This document shows positions 47,438-56,156 of a stretch of 64,000 nucleotides of DNA, piece by piece. Where the stretch lies: NCBI GenBank assembly GCA_000421065.1, contig ATWD01000001.1:2162001-2226000 (forward strand). Direction: 5' to 3'. Position 1 is the stretch's first letter, and every line of letters begins with the position of its first letter. Below the pieces are notes generated by a model. That model was not told where the DNA came from. It saw nothing but the letters and a program-made list of their open reading frames with translations, and made no database searches. Source of the stretch: Acidobacteriaceae bacterium TAA 166 (GTDB lineage: Bacteria; Acidobacteriota; Terriglobia; Terriglobales; Acidobacteriaceae). The translations under genes were made by a program, and so were the position numbers.

Positions 47438-48487
47438 CTACGAGATCCACTTCAGCAGTCGGATCACTCCCATCGCCGCCGGCTTCGAGTGCGCCGAGAC
47501 GTCCTTGCGCGCATGAATCTCCTTGCGCTGTTTCGCATAGTAGCGATACGCCTCGATCATCATCTGCTGGTTGGTCACCGTCGGCGTCCACCCCAGCCGC
47601 TCCTTGATCCGCCGCGTGTCGAAGATGAAGTCCTCCGCGATCATGCGGTAGTGGTACGGCCCCAGCGGCGAGACCCCCAACTTGTGCGCCAGCTTCATCG
47701 CCGCAATCGTCGGTGCCTTCGGCAGGCGCGCCACCCTGGCCTTCGTACCCGCATCGCGAATCACCGCCTCATATACCTCGCGCAGCGAGCACACCTCGTC
47801 CGAGCCGATATGGAACAGCTCCGAGCGCGGATAGTCCATCGCCTGCATGCACGCCGTGGCCAGATCCTGAGCGTAGATAAACTGGTAGCGGTTGCCGCCC
47901 GAACCCACCACCCACACCCTCTTGTCGTCCTGGATGAACTCGAACAGAATCGCCAGCAGCCCCAGCCGTCCGCTGTCGATGATCGTCGGGCAGCGGATGG
48001 TGATCACATTGACATCGGCTTCAAACGGCTTCAGCGCCTCTTCTCCGGCCCACTTCGAGCGCCCATACAACTCCACCGGGTTCGGCTGCTCGTCCTCGGC
48101 CACCAGCCGCCCCAGGTTCGAGGCCCACAGACAGTTGGTCGAGGTAAAGATCAGCTGCCGTACCCCATGCTTCCGACAGGCTTCGGCGATGTTCCGCGTC
48201 CCGTCCACATTCGAGGTCCAAAGATCGTTGTCGTTCACCGTGTCGTGAGCCAACAGCGCGGCACAGTGAAAGACGGCAAAAAAATCGTCCCTCGCGAAGA
48301 TCTCATCCAGCAGCGCCGGATCGCGAATGTCGCCCCGAACGCTGGTGAGCGCGGGATGCGTATCCGTGTCGGCGACCAGGTCGATGTTGGTGACGTTGTA
48401 TCCCTCGGCCAGCAGGCGCCGCTTCAGGACTCCGCCGAAGAAGCCCGAGGCACCGGTGACAAGAAGATTTTTTGTAGCTTGGCTCAT
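47438..48487 (-). CDS. NAD-dependent epimerase/dehydratase (extended SDR)
   Basis: 349 residues from ATG 48487. The Rossmann motif VTGASGFFG (near residue 10), ADTDTH and DIRD acidic positions, FTSTNCLWASN, and the catalytic YGRSK (Tyr and Lys near 150) mark an extended SDR acting on a nucleotide sugar or similar substrate. SGGNRYQFIYAQDLATAC and the C-terminal helices complete the fold. Its ATG overlaps the TGA of the upstream glycosyltransferase gene (ATGA), so the two are translationally coupled. The pair probably makes or modifies an envelope glycan. The exact sugar is not evident. Confidence 0.88.
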   Translation of the reverse strand: MSQATKNLLVTGASGFFGGVLKRRLLAEGYNVTNIDLVADTDTHPALTSVRGDIRDPALLDEIFARDDFFAVFHCAALLAHDTVNDNDLWTSNVDGTRNIAEACRKHGVRQLIFTSTNCLWASNLGRLVAEDEQPNPVELYGRSKWAGEEALKPFEADVNVITIRCPTIIDSGRLGLLAILFEFIQDDKRVWVVGSGGNRYQFIYAQDLATACMQAMDYPRSELFHIGSDEVCSLREVYEAVIRDAGTKARVARLPKAPTIAAMKLAHKLGVSPLGPYHYRMIAEDFIFDTRRIKERLGWTPTVTNQQMMIEAYRYYAKQRKEIHARKDVSAHSKPAAMGVIRLLKWIS

Positions 48488-49809
48488 GCGATCTGCGTCT
48501 TCGTTCTCAAAGGTGTGGCCGACTGAAACAGGTAGACGGCAAAAATAGTCAGCAACGGCTCGAATGGATGACGGAACCGGGCCTGCACAAAGACAGTGTA
48601 GTAAGGCAGAGGCAGCAGGGCGAAGATCCACGCCATCAGCCCCGCCGCGGGAGCGCGATGACGCACCGCCAGCAGAAGCCCGAGAACTCCAGCCACGCTG
48701 ATAAAGCCATAGTTCAGCAGACGAAAGAACTCCGTCCCGGGACTCGCATCCGAAGGCACGCCTGCCCAGAAGAAGTAAACACGCTTAAGCGTGTTCTTTA
48801 CGAAGTGCGCCGGATCGGACCGCATATACGCCCGGGCCAGATCGCCCCGCAACTTCGCATACCTCAGCTCGCCCATCTGCTGGTATAGCCGGAACTGGTC
48901 CGAGGCCATATTCGGATGATCGTAGACCATCACAATCCCATTCGACCCCGGCCCATTGCCCAGGTAGGTCTCCACCCCAAGGTTGCCGCGAATCGGAACG
49001 AAGGCATGAAAGACGCGATAGTTGCGAATCTCCCACGGCGTCAGGCAGGCCAGAAAGACCAGCCCCGCCAAAACCGCATTCCGCAGCGCATGCGGGCGGC
49101 TCCAGGTGCCGATCAGAATCCACAACCCGCAGATGGGGAGAAACAGCAGCAGCGTCGAGGTCGAGAGCGCGATCACGCCCCATATCAGCCCAAACAGCAG
49201 CCAGGCCCCGGTTTGACTCCCTCGCGCTCCTTCGCCACGCGAACCGACCCCGCGCATTCTGAGCGCCAGCACCAGGACCATGGTGAACAGAAAGGTGGTC
49301 AGGGTCATCTCCCAGATCCACTTCACCGCATACTGCAGGGCCGCCGGATAAATCGCCCAGATCCAGCCCGACCAGACGGCATTCGCCCGCGAGAAACAGC
49401 GGTAGCCGATCTCCCACACCGCCATCGCCGTAAAGCCCGACAATAGGCAGTTAATCGCCAGCAGCACCCATGCCGAAAGCGCCGTATACACCCCGAAGAT
49501 CTGGAAGACCACCGCCATCAAAGAAGGATAGGCCGGAGGAATCCATGCCGTCGGTCCCGTCATCCCCAGGTAGGACGAGGCAAACGGATTTCCATACCCG
49601 TGGCCAGTCGCCAGCGAGCGGGCAATCCTCCCCGCCTCCCAGCCGAACTGAAAGTGGTCCACCAGCGGGCGAACCCGGTAGGTATGGGCCAGCGTCATAT
49701 AGAGGATGCGGATCAGGAAGGCCACCCAGAACAGCCGCCAGGGAGCTCGGGGATCGCCTTCAGCGCGGGCATCTTCCGCTTTCATCCACTTCCAAAGGCG
49801 ATGAAGCAT
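48484..49809 (-). CDS. Membrane glycosyltransferase (GT39/GT83-like)
   Basis: 441 residues with about ten membrane segments. The N-terminal cytoplasmic tail is followed by LFWVAFLIRILYMTLA, then a loop with an acidic residue (RPLVDHFQFGWEAGRIARSL) where lipid-phosphate-sugar-dependent GT-C transferases hold the catalytic Asp. Further helices (AWVLLAINCLLSGFTAMAVW, LLFGLIWGVIALSTSTLLLF) and a conserved RNYRVFHAFVPIRGNLGVE segment match ArnT/PMT-like proteins of unknown acceptor. Its stop codon overlaps the start of the epimerase gene. It probably transfers a sugar from a polyprenyl phosphate outside the inner membrane. Confidence 0.8.
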   Translation of the reverse strand: MLHRLWKWMKAEDARAEGDPRAPWRLFWVAFLIRILYMTLAHTYRVRPLVDHFQFGWEAGRIARSLATGHGYGNPFASSYLGMTGPTAWIPPAYPSLMAVVFQIFGVYTALSAWVLLAINCLLSGFTAMAVWEIGYRCFSRANAVWSGWIWAIYPAALQYAVKWIWEMTLTTFLFTMVLVLALRMRGVGSRGEGARGSQTGAWLLFGLIWGVIALSTSTLLLFLPICGLWILIGTWSRPHALRNAVLAGLVFLACLTPWEIRNYRVFHAFVPIRGNLGVETYLGNGPGSNGIVMVYDHPNMASDQFRLYQQMGELRYAKLRGDLARAYMRSDPAHFVKNTLKRVYFFWAGVPSDASPGTEFFRLLNYGFISVAGVLGLLLAVRHRAPAAGLMAWIFALLPLPYYTVFVQARFRHPFEPLLTIFAVYLFQSATPLRTKTQIA

Positions 49810-49834
49810 TGTCTTTCCATTCTATCGGATGGAT

Positions 49835-49883
49835 GGCCTGCCGACCGGGCCCACGGTGCTCGGCCACCCCACAAACAATAGGT
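49835..49883. repeat. Palindromic intergenic repeat, partial copy 2
   Basis: GGCCTGCCGACCGGGCCCAC followed by the CGGCCACCCCACAAACAATAG module. It is a shortened member of the family, located between the glycosyltransferase and dut starts. Confidence 0.6.
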
Positions 49884-49979
49884 CAATACGATTTGGACCG
49901 ATAGGTTCTCTATTTGCAATTTGAGCGCTCAGGAGCCATGATTTTCTTCCAGAACATCTCTCCGAGAAGAAGGAATTCC

Positions 49980-50420
49980 GTGAGCTCCATCGTTTCCATC
50001 AAGGCGAAACGCCTCGTCACCCACGCGCAGCTTCCGCATTACGCGCATGTGGGAGAATACGGCGACTTAGCCGCCGACCTCGCCTCCTCCGAGTCCCTCC
50101 TGCTCGAGCCCGGAGCCACCCAGCCCGTCTCCACCGGCATCGCGCTCGAATTTCCCTCCACCCATGGAGCCCTGGTCGAAGACCGCTCCGGCCTCGCCCT
50201 CAAGGGCCTCACCACCCTCGCCGGCGTCATCGACCCCGGCTACCGCGGCGAGATCCGCGTCGTCGTCACCAACCTGGGGCCAAACGCTGCCCAGATCAAG
50301 ATCGGCGACCGCATCGCTCAGCTTCGCATCGTCCAGCGCATCCAGGCGCAATTCATGGAGGTTCAGGAGCTCGGCGATGCCACCCGCGGCGCCGGAGGCT
50401 TCGGCAGCACCGGAAGTTAG
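49980..50420 (+). CDS. dut: dUTP diphosphatase (dUTPase)
   Basis: 146 residues from GTG 49980, which has AGAAGGAA a few bases upstream; the frame extends further to 49914 but that part does not resemble the family. All five trimeric dUTPase motifs are visible: AADLAS (1), EDRSGLALKGL (2), LAGVIDPGYRGEIRVVVTN (3, with the catalytic Asp and the uracil-selecting Tyr), KIGDRIAQLRI (4) and RGAGGFGSTG (5, the C-terminal arm closing the active site). It hydrolyses dUTP to dUMP and PPi in the cytoplasm, keeping uracil out of DNA and feeding dTMP synthesis. Confidence 0.95.
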   Translation: MSSIVSIKAKRLVTHAQLPHYAHVGEYGDLAADLASSESLLLEPGATQPVSTGIALEFPSTHGALVEDRSGLALKGLTTLAGVIDPGYRGEIRVVVTNLGPNAAQIKIGDRIAQLRIVQRIQAQFMEVQELGDATRGAGGFGSTGS

Positions 50421-50450
50421 ATCATATCGACACATTTTGGAGGTGAAAGC

Positions 50451-50470
50451 AGGCCCGGCCGGCAGGCCAT
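50451..50470. repeat. Palindromic intergenic repeat, end fragment
   Basis: AGGCCCGGCCGGCAGGCCAT is the reverse complement of the conserved repeat end (GGCCTGCCGGCCGGGCC), here alone between dut and the membrane protein gene. Confidence 0.45.
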
Positions 50471-50524
50471 CGCTACTGCTTGGTTCCCTCTGCTATCCTC
50501 ATGCCTACCCTCCGGAGGGCGCCC

Positions 50525-51940
50525 ATGGCGCATCAGAGCAGGCCGCAGGCGGAACAGCAGACGGATCAGCCGTCAGATTCCCTCCTGGAAGTGGACAATG
50601 TTGCACCCTCCGTCCATCCCGCATGGCTTCTCCTCCCCGCCGTCGCGGCCGCCGGCCTGATCCTCGGAGAGCTCTGTCCCTGGCTGCGCCCCGGAACCCT
50701 TCCTCAAGCCGGCCTCCTCGTCCTCGCCGTCTCGCTCCTCTTCACCGCCGTCATGATCAGCGGCTTTGTCGCGCGCATCCTCTCGAAGAAGCTCTCTCCC
50801 ACCTCGTCCAATATCACCGTCCAGGCCGCCTGCCTCACCGCCTTGTGGATCCCCGCCTGGGTGCTCTTCGCCGAGACCTGGTCCTGGCTCATGATGCTTG
50901 CCGGCACCCTCTGCCTCGCCAGCCTCGGAGCTGCACTCAAACGTCAGACCGCGCCCGCAACTCCCGATAACTCCCCAACCCAGCCCACATCCCCCTTCCA
51001 GTTCGAAACCACGCCGCTGGGCCGCGCACTTCTTCCCTCCCTGGCCGCAGCCATCCTGGCCGAAGCCGCAATCGCCCTCATGGCCGCCCGCCGCTATCCC
51101 ATGGCATCGCTCGCCTTCGGACTATGCGCTGCGGCGATCGCATGGCGCTCCACTCCATCGCACCCGCTCTCCATCCGGCCCCGCCTTGGACTCACCACCA
51201 CCACCGCATTTCTCCTCACCGTCATTGCCCTTCTGCCTTACCTCAAGGTCTCCCCGCTACGGGGAGGCCTCGCCTCCCTGCTTCAGCCCGCCCACCTCTC
51301 TCGTCCTCAAGGAGGCACCCCCAAAGATCCCTCCGCCAGCCCGAGCGATGGTTACTCCGGCATCATCCTCCTCTCCCCCAGCGAGCAGCGCAAAAAGATC
51401 GCCCTCCCCGTCAAACTCGAGTTCACCCTCTCCACCACTCGCCTCCTCGAGCCCATGGAGATCCCCTTCGACGGAGCCTACTGGTACTTCAAGCCTCCGG
51501 ACCACGCTCCCCGGCCCAACGCCCACATCGTCCGCCTGAGCTCCCTGAAGGCCAACATCCACTCCTCCGATTGGAAGCCCCTGCTCATGGAGGCGCACCA
51601 GAAGCTCGCCGATCCCATCGACCTCGGCTGCTGCAGCGCCATCCAGCTCGGCGTCGAAAATCAGGATCACCGCGAGGGGGCCATTGCGCTCGAGCTCTGG
51701 GTCAAGCTGCGCTCCCAGACTCCGCCTTCTCCTCACTACCTCGGCACCATGACCATCCCCTCCAGCGTGCATGCCTCCCCCGGCGTCGCTCTTCCCACGG
51801 AAGAAAAACTCCGCTTCCCCATCCCCTCCGCCATGGGAGGCGTCCGGTTCGACGAGATCACCATCGCCGTACGGCCTGCGTTAGCCCACTCTCGAAACGG
51901 TGCCCAGATCGCCATCCGGCGCTTCATTCTCGAGCCCTAA
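50525..51940 (+). CDS. Conserved multi-spanning membrane protein, function unknown
   Basis: 471 residues from ATG 50525 (GGAGGG just upstream; ATG 50501 also possible). The N-terminal 250 residues contain about seven hydrophobic segments (AWLLLPAVAAAGLILGEL, AGLLVLAVSLLFTAVMISGF, TFLLTVIALLPYL-like). A soluble C-terminal domain of about 210 residues follows, beginning YSGIILLSPSEQRKKIALP, with a predicted all-beta character. I do not recognise a named domain. Codon use is very C-rich, as in the following genes. It ends ten bases before a palindromic repeat. Confidence 0.7.
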   Translation: MAHQSRPQAEQQTDQPSDSLLEVDNVAPSVHPAWLLLPAVAAAGLILGELCPWLRPGTLPQAGLLVLAVSLLFTAVMISGFVARILSKKLSPTSSNITVQAACLTALWIPAWVLFAETWSWLMMLAGTLCLASLGAALKRQTAPATPDNSPTQPTSPFQFETTPLGRALLPSLAAAILAEAAIALMAARRYPMASLAFGLCAAAIAWRSTPSHPLSIRPRLGLTTTTAFLLTVIALLPYLKVSPLRGGLASLLQPAHLSRPQGGTPKDPSASPSDGYSGIILLSPSEQRKKIALPVKLEFTLSTTRLLEPMEIPFDGAYWYFKPPDHAPRPNAHIVRLSSLKANIHSSDWKPLLMEAHQKLADPIDLGCCSAIQLGVENQDHREGAIALELWVKLRSQTPPSPHYLGTMTIPSSVHASPGVALPTEEKLRFPIPSAMGGVRFDEITIAVRPALAHSRNGAQIAIRRFILEP

Positions 51941-51949
51941 AACCAGAAT

Positions 51950-52145
51950 GGCCGGCCGGGCCCACTACGCGTGGGGCGGTCACCTCGTGATGCGTGTACC
52001 GGCTTCGGGGTGGGCCTCCAACGGGAGTCCCACCCCGAAGGGCAACTACGCGTCACGAAGTGACCGCTCGTACCGGGGTCCCCACAAAACAGGTCTTCGT
52101 TTGTGGGGTGGCCGAGCGCAGTGCGCCCGCGCGGCAGCGCACGTC
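51950..52145. repeat. Long palindromic intergenic repeat, copy 4
   Basis: Full-length copy: GGCCGGCCGGGCCCACTACG at the left, GGTCACCTCGTGATGCGTGT, then GGCCTCCAACGGGAGTCCCA at the centre, ACGCGTCACGAAGTGACCGC, and the CCCACAAAACAGGTCTTCGT / TTGTGGGG hairpin module on the right. It lies between the membrane protein and the trp leader region. Confidence 0.8.
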
Positions 52146-52180
52146 TTTTCACCCAAAAATCGCAGATCCAGCTCCGAAAG

Positions 52181-52209
52181 TTGCCACCCGGCCTCGCCCC
52201 ATGTATCTT
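52181..52209 (+). promoter_or_regulatory. Candidate sigma-70 promoter of the aromatic gene row
   Basis: TTGCCA (52181-52186), a 17-base spacer and TATCTT (52204-52209) give a fair sigma-70 match just upstream of the leader ORF. Transcription would begin near 52216, leaving almost no untranslated leader before the ATG at 52220, so the true start may lie further upstream. Confidence 0.35.
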
Positions 52210-52219
52210 GGAATCCAAG

Positions 52220-52294
52220 ATGATCTTCCGCTCCAGCCGATTTATCAGCTTTATCTACCGCTACTGGTATCCGGTAGCGGCATCGGCGAAGTAG
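52220..52294 (+). CDS. Putative aromatic-rich attenuator leader peptide
   Basis: A 24-codon ORF (ATG to TAG) between the palindromic repeat and trpB. Its middle reads FISFIYRYWYP: with one more Phe near the start it holds three Phe, three Tyr and one Trp in 24 residues. The Trp codon (52265-52267) and two Tyr codons lie in the loop and first arm of a hairpin (52258-52280). Only GGA at 52210-52212 serves as a ribosome site, and initiation could be nearly leaderless. The position and composition are those of a leader peptide whose translation rate reports charging of aromatic tRNAs. It could be a chance ORF, but its overlap with the RNA structure argues against that. Confidence 0.6.
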   Translation: MIFRSSRFISFIYRYWYPVAASAK

Positions 52295-52390
52295 GGTCTT
52301 CTGACGGGTTAGCTGAACAAGCAAGCTGAGAAGAGATTCGAACCACACCGAAGCCGCAACCAGACCAGGTTGCGGCTTTTCATTTTGTAG
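52258..52390 (+). terminator. Transcription attenuator upstream of trpB
   Basis: Four segments can pair alternatively. Segment 1 CCGCTAC (52258-52264) pairs with GTAGCGG in segment 2 (52274-52280). Segment 2 GGTAGCGGC (52273-52281) can instead pair 8 of 9 bases with segment 3 GCCGCAACC (52353-52361). Segment 3 pairs perfectly with segment 4 GGTTGCGGC (52368-52376), extended to 11 bp with a 6-base loop and followed by TTTTCATTTT, an intrinsic terminator. A ribosome stalled at the Tyr/Trp codons would cover segment 1 and free segment 2 to block the terminator. Segments 2 and 3 are 71 bases apart, farther than in Escherichia coli, with a small AGCT-type hairpin possible between them. The terminator is certain; the attenuation switch is inference. 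Confidence 0.7.
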
Positions 52391-52434
52391 CTAGCGACTT
52401 TTGTTTTGCCCAGCGATCGAAGGAGCAGACAGCG

Positions 52435-53697
<1,263 letters not shown>

Positions 53698-53699
53698 CC

Positions 53700-54461
53700 A
53701 TGGCAATCCAGTTCAAGACCAAACCCGGCCTCGTCGTCTACCTCACCGCGGGCGACCCCGACCTCGCCACCACCCGCGACATCGCACTCGCCGCCATCGA
53801 CAACGGCTCCGACGCCCTCGAGCTCGGCGTCCCCTTCTCCGACCCCCTCGCCGACGGTCCCGTCATCCAGCGAGCCAGCGAGCGCGCCGTCGCCAAGGGC
53901 ACCCGTCTCACCGATGTCCTCACCCTCGCCAAAGAACTCCGCGCCGCCCGCCCCCAGGCCGGAATCATCCTCTTCTCCTACCTGAATCCCGTCCTTCGCC
54001 TTGGCCTCAAGGACTTCTGCGCCCAGGCCGCCGACGCCGGAGCCGACGGCGTTCTGCTGACCGACATGATCGTCGAAGAGGCAGCCGAATACCTCGAGCA
54101 TATGAGTGCGAACTCGCTCGCGCCCGTCTTTCTCGCTGCCCCGACCTCGCCTGATTCGCGGCTCAAGGCGATCTCCGAAAACTCGCGGGGCTTCGTCTAC
54201 GCCATCTCCCGCACCGGCATCACCGGCATCCGGAGCTCACTCACCGAGGACGCCGCACAGGTGGTCGGCCGTCTGCGCCAGTTCACCCAGCTTCCCATTG
54301 CACTCGGCTTCGGCATCTCGAACGCCCAGCACGTCCGTGAGGTCTCGGCCTTCGCCGACGCCGCCGTCATTGGCTCGGCCATCGTGCAGCTGATCGAAAA
54401 AACAGCTCCCGAGCAGGCCGCCGTAGCCGTCGGTTCCTTTATTAAGGAGCTGCGTGCGTGA
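53700..54461 (+). CDS. trpA: Tryptophan synthase alpha chain
   Basis: 253 residues with a TIM-barrel pattern. LVVYLTAGDPD opens the fold. The catalytic Glu and Asp lie in LELGVPFSDPLADGPVIQRA, and YAISRTGITG and LGFGISNAQHV hold the phosphate of indole-3-glycerol phosphate, which it splits to indole. Start ATG two bases after trpB, so the two subunits are made together. Its TGA overlaps a GTG that opens a small ORF preceded by AAGGAG. Confidence 0.96.
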   Translation: MAIQFKTKPGLVVYLTAGDPDLATTRDIALAAIDNGSDALELGVPFSDPLADGPVIQRASERAVAKGTRLTDVLTLAKELRAARPQAGIILFSYLNPVLRLGLKDFCAQAADAGADGVLLTDMIVEEAAEYLEHMSANSLAPVFLAAPTSPDSRLKAISENSRGFVYAISRTGITGIRSSLTEDAAQVVGRLRQFTQLPIALGFGISNAQHVREVSAFADAAVIGSAIVQLIEKTAPEQAAVAVGSFIKELRA

Positions 54462-54565
54462 GCGTACTGCTCCAACTTCAGGACGGCAGCCAGAAAAACC
54501 GTCCGTTTATCATGATCTGTAACTCAAAACCCAGCGGTGGCCGCACCCTCCCCGCCGCAGCATAA
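54458..54565 (+). CDS. Small ORF coupled to trpA (35 residues)
   Basis: A GTG at 54458 overlaps the trpA stop (GTGA) and is preceded by AAGGAG (54443-54448) at seven bases, a good ribosome site inside the end of trpA. The frame runs 35 codons (starting SVLLQLQDGSQKNRPF) to TAA at 54563, ten bases before the chorismate mutase ATG. No homology is recognised. It may be a small protein or simply keep ribosomes moving between trpA and the next gene. The site could be coincidental. Confidence 0.35.
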   Translation: MSVLLQLQDGSQKNRPFIMICNSKPSGGRTLPAAA

Positions 54566-54574
54566 GGAAAATCG

Positions 54575-54838
54575 ATGGAGATCTCTGACTGGCGGAAAAA
54601 GATCGACGAGGTCGACGAGCAGATCGTCCGGCTCATCAACCAGCGCGCCGAAGCCGCACGCGCCATCGGTCAGCTCAAACAAAAGTCCAGCCTTCCCGTA
54701 TACGAGCCGCAGCGTGAGAAGGCGGTCTTCGAGCATGTTCGCAGCGTCAACCCCGGCCCCCTCTCCAGCACCGAGGTGGTCGACATCTTCGAGCGCATCA
54801 TCGACGTGATGCGGGCGCTCCAGAGAACTCACGATTAA
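54575..54838 (+). CDS. Chorismate mutase (AroQ class)
   Basis: 87 residues, the size of a monofunctional AroQ-type helical domain. The first helix WRKKIDEVDEQIVRLINQRA carries the conserved Arg and Asp. AARAIGQLKQ holds the active-site Lys, and PVYEPQREKAVFEHV and FERIIDVMRALQ supply the rest of the pocket. It converts chorismate to prephenate, the branch to Phe and Tyr. AAGGAAAATCG precedes the ATG. It lies between trpA and the DAHP synthase gene, bringing both branches of aromatic synthesis into one row. Confidence 0.92.
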   Translation: MEISDWRKKIDEVDEQIVRLINQRAEAARAIGQLKQKSSLPVYEPQREKAVFEHVRSVNPGPLSSTEVVDIFERIIDVMRALQRTHD

Positions 54839-54918
54839 GAATTCAGGCCAGCCGTTCGGCCAAAGGTTCGAGCATTTTGTAACTCATTCTGTTTCATATA
54901 GGAAGCGAAGCCAAGACG

Positions 54919-55938
54919 ATGATCGTAGCGATGCAGGACACGGCAAGTGAGGAGCATATTCAACGCGTAATCGAGCGCATGGTCGAGCTCGGATTCAACG
55001 TTCACCGCACCACCGGAGCGGCCCAGACCATCCTGGCCGGGGTCGGAACCCCCGAGCACTTCGACGTGGCCGAGTTCAAGGTTCTCGGCGGCGTTCACGA
55101 TGCCTACCGCATCTCCTCACCCTACAAGCTCGCCGGGCGCAACTTCCGCCCTGAGGGCACCAGGATCATCTTCCCCAACGGCGTCGTCGTCGGAGGTAAA
55201 GAGGTGATCGTGATGGCCGGCCCGTGCTCGGTCGAATCCCGCGAGCAGATCCTCGACTCCGCCAAAAAAGTCGCCGCCGCCGGGGGCAAGTTCCTCCGCG
55301 GAGGGGCCTACAAGCCTCGCTCCTCGCCCTACAGCTTCCAGGGCATGGGCGTCGAAGGCCTCAAGCTTCTGCGCGAGGTCGGCGACGAGACCGGCCTGCT
55401 CGTCATCACCGAGGTCATGGAGATCTCCCAGATCGAGATCATGTTGCCCTACATCGACTGCTTCCAGATCGGCGCCCGCAACATGCAGAATTTCAACCTT
55501 CTGCGCGAGCTCGGCCACGTCCGTAAGCCCTGCCTGCTGAAGCGCGGCATCTCCGCCACCATCGAAGAGGTCCTGCTCTCGGCCGAGTACATCCTCTCCG
55601 GCGGCAACTACGACCTCATGCTCTGCGAGCGCGGCATCCGCACCTACGAGACCGCCACCCGCAACACCATGGACATCTCCGCCATCCCCGTGCTCAAGAA
55701 GCTCACGCACCTGCCGGTGCTGGCCGATCCCTCGCATGGCGTCGGGATCCGCGACTTCGTGCCCGCCATGGCGCTCGCCTCGGTCGCCGCCGGTGCCGAC
55801 GGCCTGCTGATGGAGATGCACCCCAACCCCGACAAGGCCATGAGCGACGGAGCCCAGAGCATGTATCCCGATCAGCTCAATCACCTGGTCGAGCAGCTTC
55901 GCCAGCTCGCCCCCATCGTCGGCCGTAACGTCGCGTAA
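54919..55938 (+). CDS. aroF: 3-deoxy-7-phosphoheptulonate synthase (DAHP synthase, type I-beta)
   Basis: 339 residues. An N-terminal ferredoxin-like regulatory domain (MIVAMQDTASEEHIQRVIER, about residues 1-70) precedes the TIM barrel, as in Thermotoga-type feedback-regulated enzymes. Barrel motifs are VMAGPCSVES, FLRGGAYKPRSSPYSFQG, FQIGARNMQN, LLKRGISATIEE and LADPSHGVG, giving the PEP, E4P and metal sites. It makes DAHP, the first compound of the shikimate pathway. Genes for this enzyme and chorismate mutase are often adjacent. A start upstream is blocked by stops. A repeat copy follows six bases after the stop. Confidence 0.95.
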   Translation: MIVAMQDTASEEHIQRVIERMVELGFNVHRTTGAAQTILAGVGTPEHFDVAEFKVLGGVHDAYRISSPYKLAGRNFRPEGTRIIFPNGVVVGGKEVIVMAGPCSVESREQILDSAKKVAAAGGKFLRGGAYKPRSSPYSFQGMGVEGLKLLREVGDETGLLVITEVMEISQIEIMLPYIDCFQIGARNMQNFNLLRELGHVRKPCLLKRGISATIEEVLLSAEYILSGGNYDLMLCERGIRTYETATRNTMDISAIPVLKKLTHLPVLADPSHGVGIRDFVPAMALASVAAGADGLLMEMHPNPDKAMSDGAQSMYPDQLNHLVEQLRQLAPIVGRNVA

Positions 55939-55943
55939 AGACA

Positions 55944-56128
55944 GGCGCTGCCGCGCGGGCGCCCTGCGCGGGCAGCGGTCACTTCGTGACGCGTATTGGG
56001 CCTTCGGCGTGGGCCTCCCGTTGGTCAGCGCAAAGATTTGTCCAGACACCCAACGGCAGCACCCCCGAAGGGGGCTCACACCCCACGAAGTGGGCGCACC
56101 ACGCGCAGTGGTCCCGGCCGGCAGGCCA
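55944..56128. repeat. Long palindromic intergenic repeat, copy 5
   Basis: It starts GGCGCTGCCGCGCGGGCGCC, then CAGCGGTCACTTCGTGACGC and GGGCCTCCCGTTGGTCAGCG. The right side has CACCCCGAAG-type CCCCCGAAGGGGGCTCACAC and ends GGTCCCGGCCGGCAGGCCAC. It lies between the DAHP synthase and prephenate dehydrogenase genes and supplies the sequence just upstream of the latter's ribosome site. Confidence 0.75.
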
Positions 56129-56156
56129 CAAGCTTTTGAAGGAGAAGTCCCCAGAA

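Noticed and set aside
52103..52219. Upstream extension of the leader ORF into the palindromic repeat
   Set aside because: The frame is open but lies largely in repeat sequence without a ribosome site; the internal ATG at 52220 places the aromatic codons correctly relative to the hairpins.
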